A stretch of DNA of 64,000 nt from Roseiarcus sp049509635 (lineage in GTDB: Bacteria; Pseudomonadota; Alphaproteobacteria; Rhizobiales; Beijerinckiaceae): NCBI GenBank assembly GCA_049509635.1, contig JBEKZS010000014.1:6435-70434 (forward strand), given 5' to 3'. Below the pieces are notes generated by a model. The model was not told the origin of the DNA, did no database searches, and saw only the letters and a program-made list of their open reading frames with translations. Both the position numbers and the translations under genes were made by a program. This document shows positions 1-8,560 of this stretch, one piece after another. Position 1 is the stretch's first letter. Each line of letters opens with the position of its first letter.

Positions 1-231
1 CGCGACCAGTCGCGCTTCTCCGCGGACCGCCAGGACATCTGCCGCGGCTATGCCCGCGAGACCGTCCATGCCTTCTGCGCCACACGCCTGACCGAGGCGC
101 GGGCCGCGTTCCTGAAGGCGCGGATCGACGAAACGCGCGAGGCGGCCGGCGCGGGCAAGGTTGCGCACAAGCGCAAGCCCCGGCCGGCGCCGCCGCCGCA
201 ACCCACCCAACCGCCGCAACCGGCGCAATGA
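1..231 (+). CDS. C-terminal part of an unidentified protein upstream of ureD (5' end outside window)
   Basis: Frame 1 is open from the window edge to TGA at 229-231 and gives the last 76 residues of a protein. Three cysteines lie in the visible half, in a pattern suggesting a secreted or periplasmic fold, followed by a charged helix and a low-complexity tail rich in Pro and Gln (from about codon 58). The stop overlaps the ureD ATG (ATGA at 228-231), so the two are probably co-transcribed and translationally coupled. I do not recognise the family. No urease accessory motif is visible in this fragment. Confidence 0.6.
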   Translation, partial: RDQSRFSADRQDICRGYARETVHAFCATRLTEARAAFLKARIDETREAAGAGKVAHKRKPRPAPPPQPTQPPQPAQ

Positions 232-1085
232 CCGATTGCGACGGTCGCGCGCCGCCGCGGGCGGAGGCCGTCGATGCGCGGCTGCGCGCCCGCGGCGAGG
301 CGCGCGCGGCGTTCGCGCGGGTCGGGGCGCGCACGCACGCGGCGCGCGCCTTCGAGACCGGCGGACTTCGGCTGCGCTTCCCCAGGACCGCGATCGGCTG
401 CGAGGCGGTGCTCGTCAACACCGGCGGCGGGATGGCGGGCGGCGATCGCGCCAGGCTCGACCTCGCGCTCGGAGCGGGCGCCGAGGTCCTGTTCACCACC
501 CAATCGGCGGAAAAAATCTACCGCTCGGACGGGGGGACGACGGTCGTCGAAGCCGAGGTCGCGCTCGGCGCCGGCGCGCGGCTGGAATGGCTGCCGCAGG
601 AGACGATCCTGTTCGAAGGCGCCCGCCTGGCGCGCCGCCTCAGTTTCGATCTCGCCGACGACGCCTCGCTGGTCCTCGTCGAGGCCACGACGTTCGGCCG
701 GATCGCGATGGGCGAACGGGCGGTCGACGCGTCCTTCCGCGATTCCTGGCGGGTCCGGCGCGGCGGCCGGCTGGCGTTCGCCGAGGCTCTGCGGCTCGAT
801 CGGGCCGGCGCGACGCTCGACCGTCCCGCGGTCGGACGCGGCGCCCGCGCGATCGCCACGATCCTGCTCGCCGGGCCCGGCGCCGCGGCGCGGCTCGACG
901 CAATCCGCGCCGCGCTCGACGAGGTCCGCGAGGCCGGCGAGGCGCCGCTCGACGCCGGCGCCAGCGCCTTCGACGGGCTCGTCCTGGGCCGCCTCGCCTC
1001 GCCCTCGCCGAGCCGATTGCGCGGCGCGCTCGCCGCGGTCATGATGGCGCTGCGGGGGCGGTCGGCGCCGCGCGTCTGGTCATGA
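228..1085 (+). CDS. ureD: Urease accessory protein UreD (UreH)
   Basis: A 285-residue protein of the usual UreD size. UreD binds the urease apoenzyme and, with UreF and UreG, helps deliver nickel to the active site in the cytoplasm. Family features are the early run LVNTGGGMAGGDR (about residues 63-75), the segment with TTQSAEKIYRS, and the conserved LEWLPQETILFEGA stretch near residue 123. It starts at an ATG overlapping the preceding stop and is followed 52 bp later by the fused structural gene ureAB. Its partners ureF and ureG are not in the visible neighbourhood. Confidence 0.95.
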   Translation: MTDCDGRAPPRAEAVDARLRARGEARAAFARVGARTHAARAFETGGLRLRFPRTAIGCEAVLVNTGGGMAGGDRARLDLALGAGAEVLFTTQSAEKIYRSDGGTTVVEAEVALGAGARLEWLPQETILFEGARLARRLSFDLADDASLVLVEATTFGRIAMGERAVDASFRDSWRVRRGGRLAFAEALRLDRAGATLDRPAVGRGARAIATILLAGPGAAARLDAIRAALDEVREAGEAPLDAGASAFDGLVLGRLASPSPSRLRGALAAVMMALRGRSAPRVWS

Positions 1086-1137
1086 GGGCGGCGCCGCTCT
1101 TGCACCTTTGCGATGCAAGAAGGATTGGACCGCCCCG

Positions 1138-1758
1138 ATGAATCTGACCCCGCGCGAGAAAGACAAGCTGCTGATCGCGATGGCCGCCATGGTGGCGCGG
1201 CGCCGGCTCGAGCGCGGCGTCAAGCTCAACCATCCCGAGGCGATCGCGCTGATCGCCGATTTCGTCGTCGAGGGCGCCCGCGACGGGCGCACCGTCGCCG
1301 AGCTGATGGAGGCCGGCGCCCATGTCGTGCGGCCCGACCAGGTGATGGAGGGCGTCGCCTCGATGATCCACGACATCCAGATCGAGGCGACCTTCCCGGA
1401 CGGGACCAAGCTCGTCACCGTCCATCATCCGATCCGCGGCGACGCCTCGGCGCTCATTCCCGGCGAGGTGATCGCGCCGCCCGGCGACATCCTGATGAAC
1501 CAGGGCCGCGAGACCGCGACGCTGGAGGTCGCCAACGCCGGCGACCGGCCGATCCAGGTCGGCTCGCACTACCATTTCTTCGAGACCAATCCGGCGCTGA
1601 AGTTCGACCGCGCCAAGGCGCGCGGGTTCCGGCTCGACATTCCCGCGGGCACCGCGACCCGCTTCGAACCCGGCCAGAGCCGGCGGGTGCATCTGGTCGC
1701 GCTGTCGGGCAAACGCACGGTGTTCGGCTTCCGCCAGGACGTCATGGGCAAGCTTTGA
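1138..1758 (+). CDS. ureAB: Urease gamma and beta subunits fused in one polypeptide (UreA-UreB)
   Basis: 206 residues. Residues 1 to about 100 are a complete UreA (begins MNLTPREKDKLLIAMAAMVA, with HPEAIALI); residues about 104-206 are a complete UreB (GEVIAPPGDILMN, then VGSHYHFFETNPAL and a FGFRQDVMGKL end). Many bacteria encode these as two genes; fusions are known, for example in Helicobacter and some alphaproteobacteria. I chose ATG 1138 because the UreA family begins with MNLTPRE; an in-frame TTG at 1108 would add ten unrelated residues. An inverted repeat (CTTGCA, 9 nt, TGCAAG) lies at about 1099-1119, of unknown role. With UreC this forms the nickel urease that hydrolyses urea to ammonia and carbamate. 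Confidence 0.95.
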   Translation: MNLTPREKDKLLIAMAAMVARRRLERGVKLNHPEAIALIADFVVEGARDGRTVAELMEAGAHVVRPDQVMEGVASMIHDIQIEATFPDGTKLVTVHHPIRGDASALIPGEVIAPPGDILMNQGRETATLEVANAGDRPIQVGSHYHFFETNPALKFDRAKARGFRLDIPAGTATRFEPGQSRRVHLVALSGKRTVFGFRQDVMGKL

Positions 1759-1822
1759 CGCGCGCGTCCGGTCCGCGGACGACCGACCCTTCCTGATTCC
1801 CCGCTCCTTCGAGACCTCCATC

Positions 1823-3556
1823 ATGGCGAAACTCCCCAACGAACCCGCCCGCGCCTTCCTGCCCCGCGCGGCCTACGCCGACATGTTCGGCCCGACCACC
1901 GGCGACCGCGTGCGGCTCGCCGACACCGCGCTGTTCATCGAGATCGAGAAGGATTTCACCACCTACGGCGAGGAGGTGAAATTCGGCGGCGGCAAGGTGA
2001 TCCGGGACGGCATGGGCCAGAGCCAGGTCACCCGCGCCAGGGGCGCGGTCGACACCGTGATCACCAACGCGGTCATCCTCGACCACTGGGGCGTCGTCAA
2101 GGCCGATGTCGGCCTCAAGGACGGCCTGATCGTCGGCATCGGCAAGGCCGGCAATCCCGACATCCAGCCCGGGGTCACGATCATCATCGGGCCGGGCACC
2201 GAGATCATCGCCGGCGAGGGCAAGATCCTCACCGCCGGCGGCTTCGACACCCACATCCATTTCATCTGCCCGCAGCAGATCGAGGAGGCGCTGATGTCGG
2301 GCGTCACCTCGATGCTCGGCGGCGGCACCGGCCCGGCGACCGGCACGTTCGCGACCACCTGCACGCCCGGCCCCTGGCACATCGCGCGGATGATCGAGGC
2401 CGCCGACGACTTTCCCATGAATCTCGGCTTCGCCGGCAAGGGCAACGCCTCGAAGCCCGCCGCGCTGGTCGAACAGGTCGAGGCGGGGGCCTGCGCGCTG
2501 AAGCTGCACGAGGACTGGGGCACGACGCCCGCCGCGATCGACTGCTGCCTGTCGGTCGCCGACGACTACGACATCCAGGTGATGATCCATTCGGACACGC
2601 TCAACGAGTCCGGCTTCGTCGAGGACACGATCAAGGCGTTCAAGGGCCGCACCATCCACGCCTTCCACACCGAAGGCGCGGGCGGCGGCCATGCGCCCGA
2701 CATCATCCGCGTCGCCGGCCTGCCCAACGTGCTGCCGTCGTCGACCAATCCGACCCGCCCGTTCACCCGCAACACGCTCGACGAGCATCTCGACATGCTG
2801 ATGGTCTGCCATCATCTCGACAGCGCGATCCCCGAGGATCTCGCCTTCGCCGAGAGCCGCATCCGCAAGGAGACGATCGCCGCCGAGGACATCCTGCACG
2901 ACATGGGCGCGCTGTCGATGATGTCGAGCGACAGCCAGGCGATGGGCCGGGTCGGCGAGGTCATCATCCGGACCTGGCAGACCGCCGACAAGATGAAGCG
3001 CCAGCGCGGGCCGCTGCCGCACGAGAAGGGCAACGACAACGGCCGCGCCAGGCGCTACGTCGCCAAATACACGATCAACCCGGCGATCGCCCATGGCGTG
3101 TCCAAGCACATCGGCTCGGTCGAGACCGGCAAGCTCGCCGATCTCGTGGTCTGGACGCCCGCCTTCTTCGGGGTCAAGCCCGACCTCGTCCTCAAGGGCG
3201 GCGTCATCGCCGCCGCGGCGATGGGCGATCCCAACGCCTCGATCCCGACCCCGCAGCCCGTCCACTACCGCCCGATGTTCGGCGCCTATGGCCGCGCGCG
3301 CACCGGCAGCTCGCTGACCTTCGTCAGCCGCGCCGCGGTCGACGGCAAGCTCGCGAGCAAGCTGAAGGTGCACAAGCGGCTCGTCGCGGTCGAGAACACG
3401 CGCGGCGGCATCTCGAAGAAGAGCCTCGTCCACAACGACGCGACGCCGGACATCCGGGTCGATCCGGAAACCTATGCGGTGACCGCCGACGGCGTGCTGC
3501 TGGTGTGCGAGCCGGCGACCGAATTGCCGATGGCGCAGCGCTATTTTCTGTTCTAG
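1823..3556 (+). CDS. ureC: Urease alpha (catalytic) subunit
   Basis: 577 residues, about ten longer than the Klebsiella enzyme at the N-terminus. All catalytic residues are present at the expected offset: nickel ligands His144, His146, His256, His282 and Asp370, the carbamylated bridging Lys227 (in ALKLHEDWG), and the substrate-site His229 and His330 (VCHHLD). The enzyme hydrolyses urea in the cytoplasm and supplies ammonium. It lies 64 bp after ureAB on the same strand. The next gene converges from the other strand 34 bp later, so the urease run ends here without ureE, ureF or ureG. Confidence 0.98.
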   Translation: MAKLPNEPARAFLPRAAYADMFGPTTGDRVRLADTALFIEIEKDFTTYGEEVKFGGGKVIRDGMGQSQVTRARGAVDTVITNAVILDHWGVVKADVGLKDGLIVGIGKAGNPDIQPGVTIIIGPGTEIIAGEGKILTAGGFDTHIHFICPQQIEEALMSGVTSMLGGGTGPATGTFATTCTPGPWHIARMIEAADDFPMNLGFAGKGNASKPAALVEQVEAGACALKLHEDWGTTPAAIDCCLSVADDYDIQVMIHSDTLNESGFVEDTIKAFKGRTIHAFHTEGAGGGHAPDIIRVAGLPNVLPSSTNPTRPFTRNTLDEHLDMLMVCHHLDSAIPEDLAFAESRIRKETIAAEDILHDMGALSMMSSDSQAMGRVGEVIIRTWQTADKMKRQRGPLPHEKGNDNGRARRYVAKYTINPAIAHGVSKHIGSVETGKLADLVVWTPAFFGVKPDLVLKGGVIAAAAMGDPNASIPTPQPVHYRPMFGAYGRARTGSSLTFVSRAAVDGKLASKLKVHKRLVAVENTRGGISKKSLVHNDATPDIRVDPETYAVTADGVLLVCEPATELPMAQRYFLF

Positions 3557-3590
3557 CGCGATCGGGCCGCGTGGCGGCTTCGGCGGCGCG

Positions 3591-4739
3591 CTAGCCGGCG
3601 ATCCCGGCGGCCGCCAGCAGCGGCTTCATCCGCGCGCAGGCGCGTTCCGGGTCGGTCAGCAGCCCCGCGCGATCGGCGAGCCGGAACACTTCGGCGTAAT
3701 GCTCGATCGCGCGCGCGCTCTGCATCGCCCCGAGCATGACGAATTCGTCCTGGAAGCCGTTGAGCCAGGCGAGGAACACGACGCCGGCCTTGTAATGCTG
3801 GGTCGGGGCCTCGAAAATCTTGCGCGACAGCGGGACCGTCGGGGCGAGGATGGCGTCGTAGCCGGCGCGGTCGCCCGCGCCCAGCCGCGCGAGCGCGGCC
3901 GCCGCCGCGGGCGCGATCGGGTCGAAAATGCCGAGCAGAGCGTGCGAATGATGCGCGCCGTCGCCGGCGATCAGTTCGGCATAGTTGAAATCGTCGCCGG
4001 TGTACAGGCGCACGCCCGCCGGGAGCCGGCGCCGCAAGGCGATTTCCTTGTCGGCGTCGAGCAGGGAGATCTTGACGCCGTCGATGCGCGCGGCGTGACG
4101 CCCGATGAGGTCGAGCACGACGCCCATCGCCGATTCGAAATCGCGCGCGCCCCAATAGCCCGCCAGCCCGGGGTCGAACATGTCGCCGAGCCAATGCAGG
4201 ATGACCGGCGCGCGCGCCTGCGCGAGGATCCGGTCGTAGACGAAGGCGTAATCCTCGGGACCGCGCGCGATCCGGGCGAGCGCGCGGCTCGCCATCATCA
4301 CGACGCGCCCGCCCCGCCCTTCGACGAAGCCGACCTGATCCTCATAGGCGGCGACGACGTCGGCGAGCCCGCGCGCGTCCGCGGCGTCGAGATGGTCCGT
4401 CCCGGCGCCGCAGGCCAGATCGGCGCCCGGGCGCGCCTTCGCCTCGTCGAGCGCGCGCGCGATCAACTCCTGCGCGCCGGCCCAGTCGAGGCCCATGCCG
4501 CGCTGGGCCGTGTCCATCGCCTCGGCGATCTTGAAGCCGAGGTCCCACAGACGATGCCGGAACGCCAGCGTCCGGTCCCAGTCGATGCGCGCCGGCGCGG
4601 CGGGGTCGGCCACGACATGGGCCGCCGCGTAGACGACCCGGGGAAAGCCGCCCTCGCTGCGCGCGGGATAGGGCGAGGGCGCCGAGAGGGTGAAATCGGC
4701 GAGGCGGCCCTCGGCGGTCGGCAGGCGCAGGCTCGGCAT
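3591..4739 (-). CDS. DUF993 protein, dihydrodipicolinate synthase/aldolase-like
   Basis: 382 residues starting MPSLRLPTAEG. The ATG at 4739 follows an AGGGGAG ribosome site; an adjacent ATG at 4742 is the alternative. The sequence fits the DUF993 branch of the class I aldolase (DHDPS/NAL) barrel. Features are the PVILHWLGDMFDP segment, the IDGVKISLLD segment whose Lys is in the position expected for a Schiff-base lysine, and YTGDDFNYAEL. DUF993 proteins have no firmly assigned reaction that I can name; cleavage of a 2-keto sugar acid or similar is inference. It diverges from the oxidoreductase at 4913 and shares a palindromic operator with it, so it is probably part of the same LacI regulon. 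Confidence 0.8.
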   Translation of the reverse strand: MPSLRLPTAEGRLADFTLSAPSPYPARSEGGFPRVVYAAAHVVADPAAPARIDWDRTLAFRHRLWDLGFKIAEAMDTAQRGMGLDWAGAQELIARALDEAKARPGADLACGAGTDHLDAADARGLADVVAAYEDQVGFVEGRGGRVVMMASRALARIARGPEDYAFVYDRILAQARAPVILHWLGDMFDPGLAGYWGARDFESAMGVVLDLIGRHAARIDGVKISLLDADKEIALRRRLPAGVRLYTGDDFNYAELIAGDGAHHSHALLGIFDPIAPAAAAALARLGAGDRAGYDAILAPTVPLSRKIFEAPTQHYKAGVVFLAWLNGFQDEFVMLGAMQSARAIEHYAEVFRLADRAGLLTDPERACARMKPLLAAAGIAG

Positions 4740-4803
4740 CATCGCTCCCCTGGGACTCGCTGGCGCGCCGCCGGTCCGGCCGGGGCGGCGGTCCGCAGGG
4801 CGC

Positions 4804-4856
4804 TTGACAAGGGCCGGAGCCGCGAAATAGACAATATGGAACGTTCCAAATGTCAA
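4804..4856. promoter_or_regulatory. Divergent promoter pair with a perfect 12-bp LacI-type operator
   Basis: TGGAACGTTCCA at 4837-4848 is a perfect palindrome with a central CG, the usual shape of a LacI/GalR operator. On the plus strand TTGACA (4804-4809), 18 bp, then TAGACA (4828-4833) makes a promoter whose start point would fall inside the palindrome. On the minus strand TTGACA (complement of 4851-4856) sits just upstream, so the palindrome lies between that promoter's -35 and -10 elements. One bound repressor could block both directions. The likely regulator is the LacI-family gene at 16999. Sequence matches are direct; the pairing with that regulator is inference. Confidence 0.7.
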
Positions 4857-4880
4857 GTTTGGCCGCCTGGGGAGGAACAA

Positions 4881-4916
4881 ATGACGTCAAGGGTCGGTCT
4901 GGCGGCGCGTTCGTGA
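4881..4916 (+). CDS. Possible 11-codon leader ORF overlapping the oxidoreductase start
   Basis: ATG 4881 encodes MTSRVGLAARS and stops at TGA 4914-4916, which overlaps the GTG start at 4913. It has the best ribosome-binding site in the region (GGGGAGGA, 6-nt spacing), whereas the GTG has none of note. The plain reading is a leader peptide that delivers ribosomes to the GTG by coupling. Alternatives are a one-base frameshift that cut the oxidoreductase N-terminus off its original ATG, or chance. No similarity is claimed for the peptide. Confidence 0.4.
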   Translation: MTSRVGLAARS

Positions 4917-5917
4917 CCCGTCCCATCCGCTGGGGTCTGGTCGGCGCGACCACCATCGCGCGCGAGTGGATGATCGCCGCGATCCGCGCCGAGGGCGGCG
5001 AAGTCGCCGGCGTCATGAGCACGGATCCGCACCGCGGCGCCGCCTACGCCGCCGAATTCGGCATTCCCTTCGCCACGACCGAACTCGCCGGCCTCCTCGA
5101 CAAGGTCGACGCCGTCTATGTCGCGACCACCAACGACCTCCATCACGGCCAGGTCCTCGCGGCGGCGAAGGCCGGCCGGCATGTGCTGTGCGAGAAACCG
5201 CTGGCGCTGACGCTGGTCGAGGCGCGCGAAATGGTCGCCGCCTGCAAGGCGGCCGGCGTCGTCCTCGCCACGAACCACCATCTGCGCAACGCCGCGACCC
5301 ACCGGGCGATGCGTGCGGCGATCGCCGAGGGGCGCGTCGGCCGGCCGCTGTTCGCGCGGGTCTGCCATGCGGTCTACCTGCCCGAACATCTGCAGAGCTG
5401 GCGGATCAAGGATCCGAAGACCGGCGCCGGGGTCGTGATGGACATCACCGTCCATGACGCCGACACGCTGCGCTTCGTGCTCGGCGACGAACCGGTGGCG
5501 GTGACGGCGATGGTTCAGCGCGCGGGGCTCGGCGAGGGCGGCATCGAGGACGGCGTGCTCGGCGTCGCGCGTTTCCAGTCAGGGCTGCTCGCCCATTTCT
5601 TCGACGCCTTCACCTGCCGCTACACCCGCACGGCGTTCGAAGTCCACGGGTCGGACGGTTCGCTGTTCGGCCTCGACTGCATGACCCAGCGCCCGATCGG
5701 GACGGTGACCCTGCGCGACGCGACCGGCGACCGGGCGCTGCCGCTCGATCACGAAAATCTCTACGAGCGGTCGGTGCGCGCGTTTCACGCCGCGGTGCGC
5801 GGCGCCGGCGCGCCCTCGGCCTCGGGCGAGGACGGCGTGCGCTCGATGGCGCTGGCGATCGCGACGCTCGAGGCGGCCGGCTCGGGCCGCGAGGCCCGCG
5901 TCGAGGCCGGGCTGTAG
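4913..5917 (+). CDS. Gfo/Idh/MocA-family NAD(P)-dependent oxidoreductase
   Basis: 334 residues from GTG 4913. The N-terminal Rossmann part has IRWGLVGATTIAREWM and the family EKP motif (HVLCEKPLAL, about residue 97). The substrate domain has GAGVVMDITVHDADTLRF, which carries the conserved Asp and His of the catalytic region. Members oxidise sugars, cyclitols or sugar acids, often at C1, C2 or C3. The exact substrate cannot be read from the sequence. It is the first gene of the run oxidoreductase, CoA-transferase, enoyl-CoA hydratase, with a 3-nt gap to the next gene, and lies behind the LacI-type operator. Confidence 0.9.
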   Translation: MTRPIRWGLVGATTIAREWMIAAIRAEGGEVAGVMSTDPHRGAAYAAEFGIPFATTELAGLLDKVDAVYVATTNDLHHGQVLAAAKAGRHVLCEKPLALTLVEAREMVAACKAAGVVLATNHHLRNAATHRAMRAAIAEGRVGRPLFARVCHAVYLPEHLQSWRIKDPKTGAGVVMDITVHDADTLRFVLGDEPVAVTAMVQRAGLGEGGIEDGVLGVARFQSGLLAHFFDAFTCRYTRTAFEVHGSDGSLFGLDCMTQRPIGTVTLRDATGDRALPLDHENLYERSVRAFHAAVRGAGAPSASGEDGVRSMALAIATLEAAGSGREARVEAGL

Positions 5918-5920
5918 CCG

Positions 5921-7534
5921 ATGGCCTTTCCCCGCGTGCTCAGCGCCGACGAAGCCGCCCGACTCGTGCCGGACGGCGCGGTCGTGACGGTTTCCTCCTC
6001 GTCCGGACTCGGCTGTCCCGACGCGGTTCTCGCCGCGATCGGCCGGCGGTTCGAGACGGCGGGCCATCCGCGCGATCTCACGACGCTGCATCCGATCGCC
6101 GCCGGCGACATGTGGGGCGTCGGCGGAATCGACCATCTCGCGCGGCCCGGATGTCTGGCCCGGATCATCGCCGGCTCCTATCCCTCCGGTCCGTCCAAGG
6201 CCCAGCCGCCGCGCATCTGGCGCATGATCTCCGGCGACGAGATCCCCGCCTACAACATCCCCTCCGGCATCCTGTTCGACATGCACCGCGAGGCCGCCGC
6301 CAAGCGGCCCGGCGTGCTGACCAAGGTCGGCATGGACACTTTCGCCGATCCCGCCCGTGAAGGCTGCGCAATGAACGCCAGGGCGGCGGCGCGCGCGATC
6401 GTCTCCCGCGTCGCCTTCGCCGGCGAGGACTGGCTGTTCTTTCCCGCCATCGTTCCCGACGTCGCGATCATCCGCGCCACCACCGCCGACGAGCGCGGCA
6501 ATCTCTCCTACGAGCACGAGGGCGGCTATCTGGGTCCGCTCGACCAGGCGCTCAGCGTGCGCAACAACGGCGGGATCGTCATCGCCCAGGTCAAGCGGCT
6601 CGCCAAGGCCGGCACGCTCAAGCCGCAGCAGGTCTTCGTCCCGGGCATATTGGTCGACGCGATCGTGGTCGCTGCCGACCAGATGCAGACGACCCAGACG
6701 CTCTACGATCCCGCGATATCGGGCGAGATATTCCGGCCGCTTTCGTCGTTCGAGCTGCAGGAATTCGGCGTCGGCAAGGTGATCGCGCGCCGGGTCGCGC
6801 GGGAATTGTGCGAGGGCGATGCGGTCAACCTCGGCTTCGGCGTCTCGGCCAACGTGCCGCGCATCCTCATCGAGGAGGGGCTGCACGGCGCCGTCACCTG
6901 GTTGATCGAACAGGGCGCCGTCGGCGGCGTGCCGCTGCTCGACTTCCAGTTCGGCTGCGCGGCCAATGCCGAGGCGATCATGCCTTCGCCCTATCAATTC
7001 ACCTATTTCCAGGGCGGCGGGTTCGACTGCTCGCTGCTTTCCTTTCTCGAGATCGACCGCCGGGGTTCGGTCAACGTCTCCAAGCTCGGCGCCCGGCCGC
7101 ATGTGACGGCGGGCGCGGGCGGCTTCGTCGACATATCCGCGCGCGCCCGCAAGATCGTGTTCTCCGGCCTGTTCAACGCCGGCGCGGCGCTCGGCGTCGA
7201 GGCGGGCGCGCTGCGGATCGAGCGGGAGGGCAAGGTCGCCAAGCTGGTCGAGGCGGTCGAGCAGGTCTCGTTCTCGGGCGCGCGCGCGATCGCCCAGGGA
7301 CAGGACATCGCCTATGTCACCGAGCGCTGCGTGATGCGGCTGACCGCCGAAGGCGTGACGGTGACCGAGGTCGCCCCCGGAATCGACCTCGCCCGCGACA
7401 TTCTCGCCCAGGCGAGATTTCCATTGCGGGTGTCCGATCGGCTGACGACGATGGAAGCCGCCCTGTTCCATCCCGCGCCGATCGGCCTGCGCCTGCCGCC
7501 CGCCCGGCGCCGGGCGCCCGAGCCCACGACATGA
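5921..7534 (+). CDS. Acyl-CoA:carboxylate CoA-transferase, family I, alpha and beta halves fused
   Basis: 537 residues, the length of single-chain family I CoA-transferases such as propionate or acetoacetate types (YdiF/Pct-like). The N-terminal half has the glycine-rich start (VTVSSSSGLGCPDAVL) and LSYEHEGGYLGPLDQAL near residue 200. The C-terminal half carries the EXGXXG catalytic motif as EQGAVGG, with Glu330 the expected thioester-forming residue, then a conserved GGGFDCSLLSFLEID stretch. It would move CoA from an acyl-CoA donor to an organic acid in the cytoplasm. Its stop overlaps the hydratase ATG at 7531. In this locus it may activate an acid released from the imported substrate; that is inference. 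Confidence 0.9.
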   Translation: MAFPRVLSADEAARLVPDGAVVTVSSSSGLGCPDAVLAAIGRRFETAGHPRDLTTLHPIAAGDMWGVGGIDHLARPGCLARIIAGSYPSGPSKAQPPRIWRMISGDEIPAYNIPSGILFDMHREAAAKRPGVLTKVGMDTFADPAREGCAMNARAAARAIVSRVAFAGEDWLFFPAIVPDVAIIRATTADERGNLSYEHEGGYLGPLDQALSVRNNGGIVIAQVKRLAKAGTLKPQQVFVPGILVDAIVVAADQMQTTQTLYDPAISGEIFRPLSSFELQEFGVGKVIARRVARELCEGDAVNLGFGVSANVPRILIEEGLHGAVTWLIEQGAVGGVPLLDFQFGCAANAEAIMPSPYQFTYFQGGGFDCSLLSFLEIDRRGSVNVSKLGARPHVTAGAGGFVDISARARKIVFSGLFNAGAALGVEAGALRIEREGKVAKLVEAVEQVSFSGARAIAQGQDIAYVTERCVMRLTAEGVTVTEVAPGIDLARDILAQARFPLRVSDRLTTMEAALFHPAPIGLRLPPARRRAPEPTT

Positions 7535-8307
7535 CCGACAGCCGCGTCCATCTCGCCATCGAAGGGCCGATCGCGCGCATCGTCCTGCGCCGCCCCGACA
7601 AGCTCAATGCGCTCGATCGCGAGATGATCGTCGCGCTCGCGCGCGCCGCCGCGACGATCGAGGAGTCGCGCGAGGCGCGCGTCGCCATTCTCAGCGGCGA
7701 GGGCAAGGCGTTCTGCGCCGGCGGCGACATCGCCGCCTGGGGCGATCTGCACCCGCTGGAAATGTGGCGGGACTGGACCCGGCTCGGCCACCGCGCCTTC
7801 GAGGCGCTCGCGCGGCTGCGCGTGCCGCTGATCGCGGCCCTGACCGGCCACGCCTTCGGCGGCGGCCTCGAACTGGCCGCGACCGCCGACATTCGGATCG
7901 CCGAGGCCGGAATCAAGCTCGGCCTCCCCGAGACAGGGCTCGGCATGGCGCCGGGCTGGTCCGGCACGCAGCGGCTCGTGCGCCGGTTCGGCGCGCGCGC
8001 GGTGCGGCGCATGGCGCTGGGCGGACGGATGTTCGAGGTCGAAGAGGCTCTGCTGCTCGGCATAATCGATGAGGCCGTCGGCGTCGGCGAGGCGCTCGCG
8101 CGCGCCGATGCGCTCGCCCACGGCATCGCCGGGCGCGGGCCGGTCGCGGTGCAGGTCGTCAAGGCGATGATCAATTTCGCGGAGGGCGAAGACCGCGACG
8201 CGCCGATCGAGGGGCTCGCCGGCGCGCTGACCTCGACCACGCATGATCTGGGCGAGGGCGTCGCCGCCTTCAATGAAAAACGCTCGCCGCATTTCGAGGG
8301 ACGGTGA
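7531..8307 (+). CDS. Enoyl-CoA hydratase/isomerase family protein
   Basis: 258 residues, typical crotonase-fold length. Visible motifs are the oxyanion-hole segments GEGKAFCAGGD (about residue 56) and HAFGGGLELAATADIRIA (about residue 108), and GLPETGLGMAPGWSGTQRL, whose Glu matches the first catalytic glutamate. The second catalytic glutamate of classical hydratases is not obvious, so isomerase, hydrolase or decarboxylase activity is also possible. It starts at ATG 7531 within the CoA-transferase stop and so is translationally coupled to it. It probably acts on the CoA thioester made by that enzyme. Confidence 0.9.
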   Translation: MTDSRVHLAIEGPIARIVLRRPDKLNALDREMIVALARAAATIEESREARVAILSGEGKAFCAGGDIAAWGDLHPLEMWRDWTRLGHRAFEALARLRVPLIAALTGHAFGGGLELAATADIRIAEAGIKLGLPETGLGMAPGWSGTQRLVRRFGARAVRRMALGGRMFEVEEALLLGIIDEAVGVGEALARADALAHGIAGRGPVAVQVVKAMINFAEGEDRDAPIEGLAGALTSTTHDLGEGVAAFNEKRSPHFEGR

Positions 8308-8375
8308 TCGAAATGCCGGCGCGCGCATTCCTCGACCCTGGCGAAAATTCGCGCAGCGGCGGACGCGGCCGGCGC

Positions 8376-8404
8376 TTGGCCGCGCCGCGCGCGCGCACTA
8401 GACT
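8376..8404 (+). promoter_or_regulatory. Predicted sigma-70-type promoter for the sugar ABC transporter operon
   Basis: TTGGCC (8376-8381), 17 bp, then TAGACT (8399-8404), about 155 bp before the binding-protein start. This lies in the 253-bp gap 8308-8560, in which I see no gene and no copy of the 12-bp palindrome found at 4837. Prediction by consensus only. Confidence 0.4.
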
Positions 8405-8560
8405 ATCCCACGGGATTCCACGTCGACGGCCATTCGCGCGCCGAGAGGCCGCGCGACTCTTGCTCATGACGTGAACGGGACCAGGGGCCGGAACCGCAGC
8501 CCCTGACGACGACGGCGCCGGACCGAATCCGGCAGGGAGATGTCGCTACTGGAAGGCACT

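Noticed and set aside
48..503. Long open frames opposite or across ureD and other GC-rich genes, for example 1742-3433 on the minus strand
   Set aside because: They are antisense shadows produced by high GC content; the opposite strand encodes clear protein families.
1099..1119. Inverted repeat CTTGCA/TGCAAG upstream of ureAB considered as an operator
   Set aside because: Short half-sites in a short intercistronic space, with no promoter elements and no urease regulator nearby; mentioned in the ureAB entry only.
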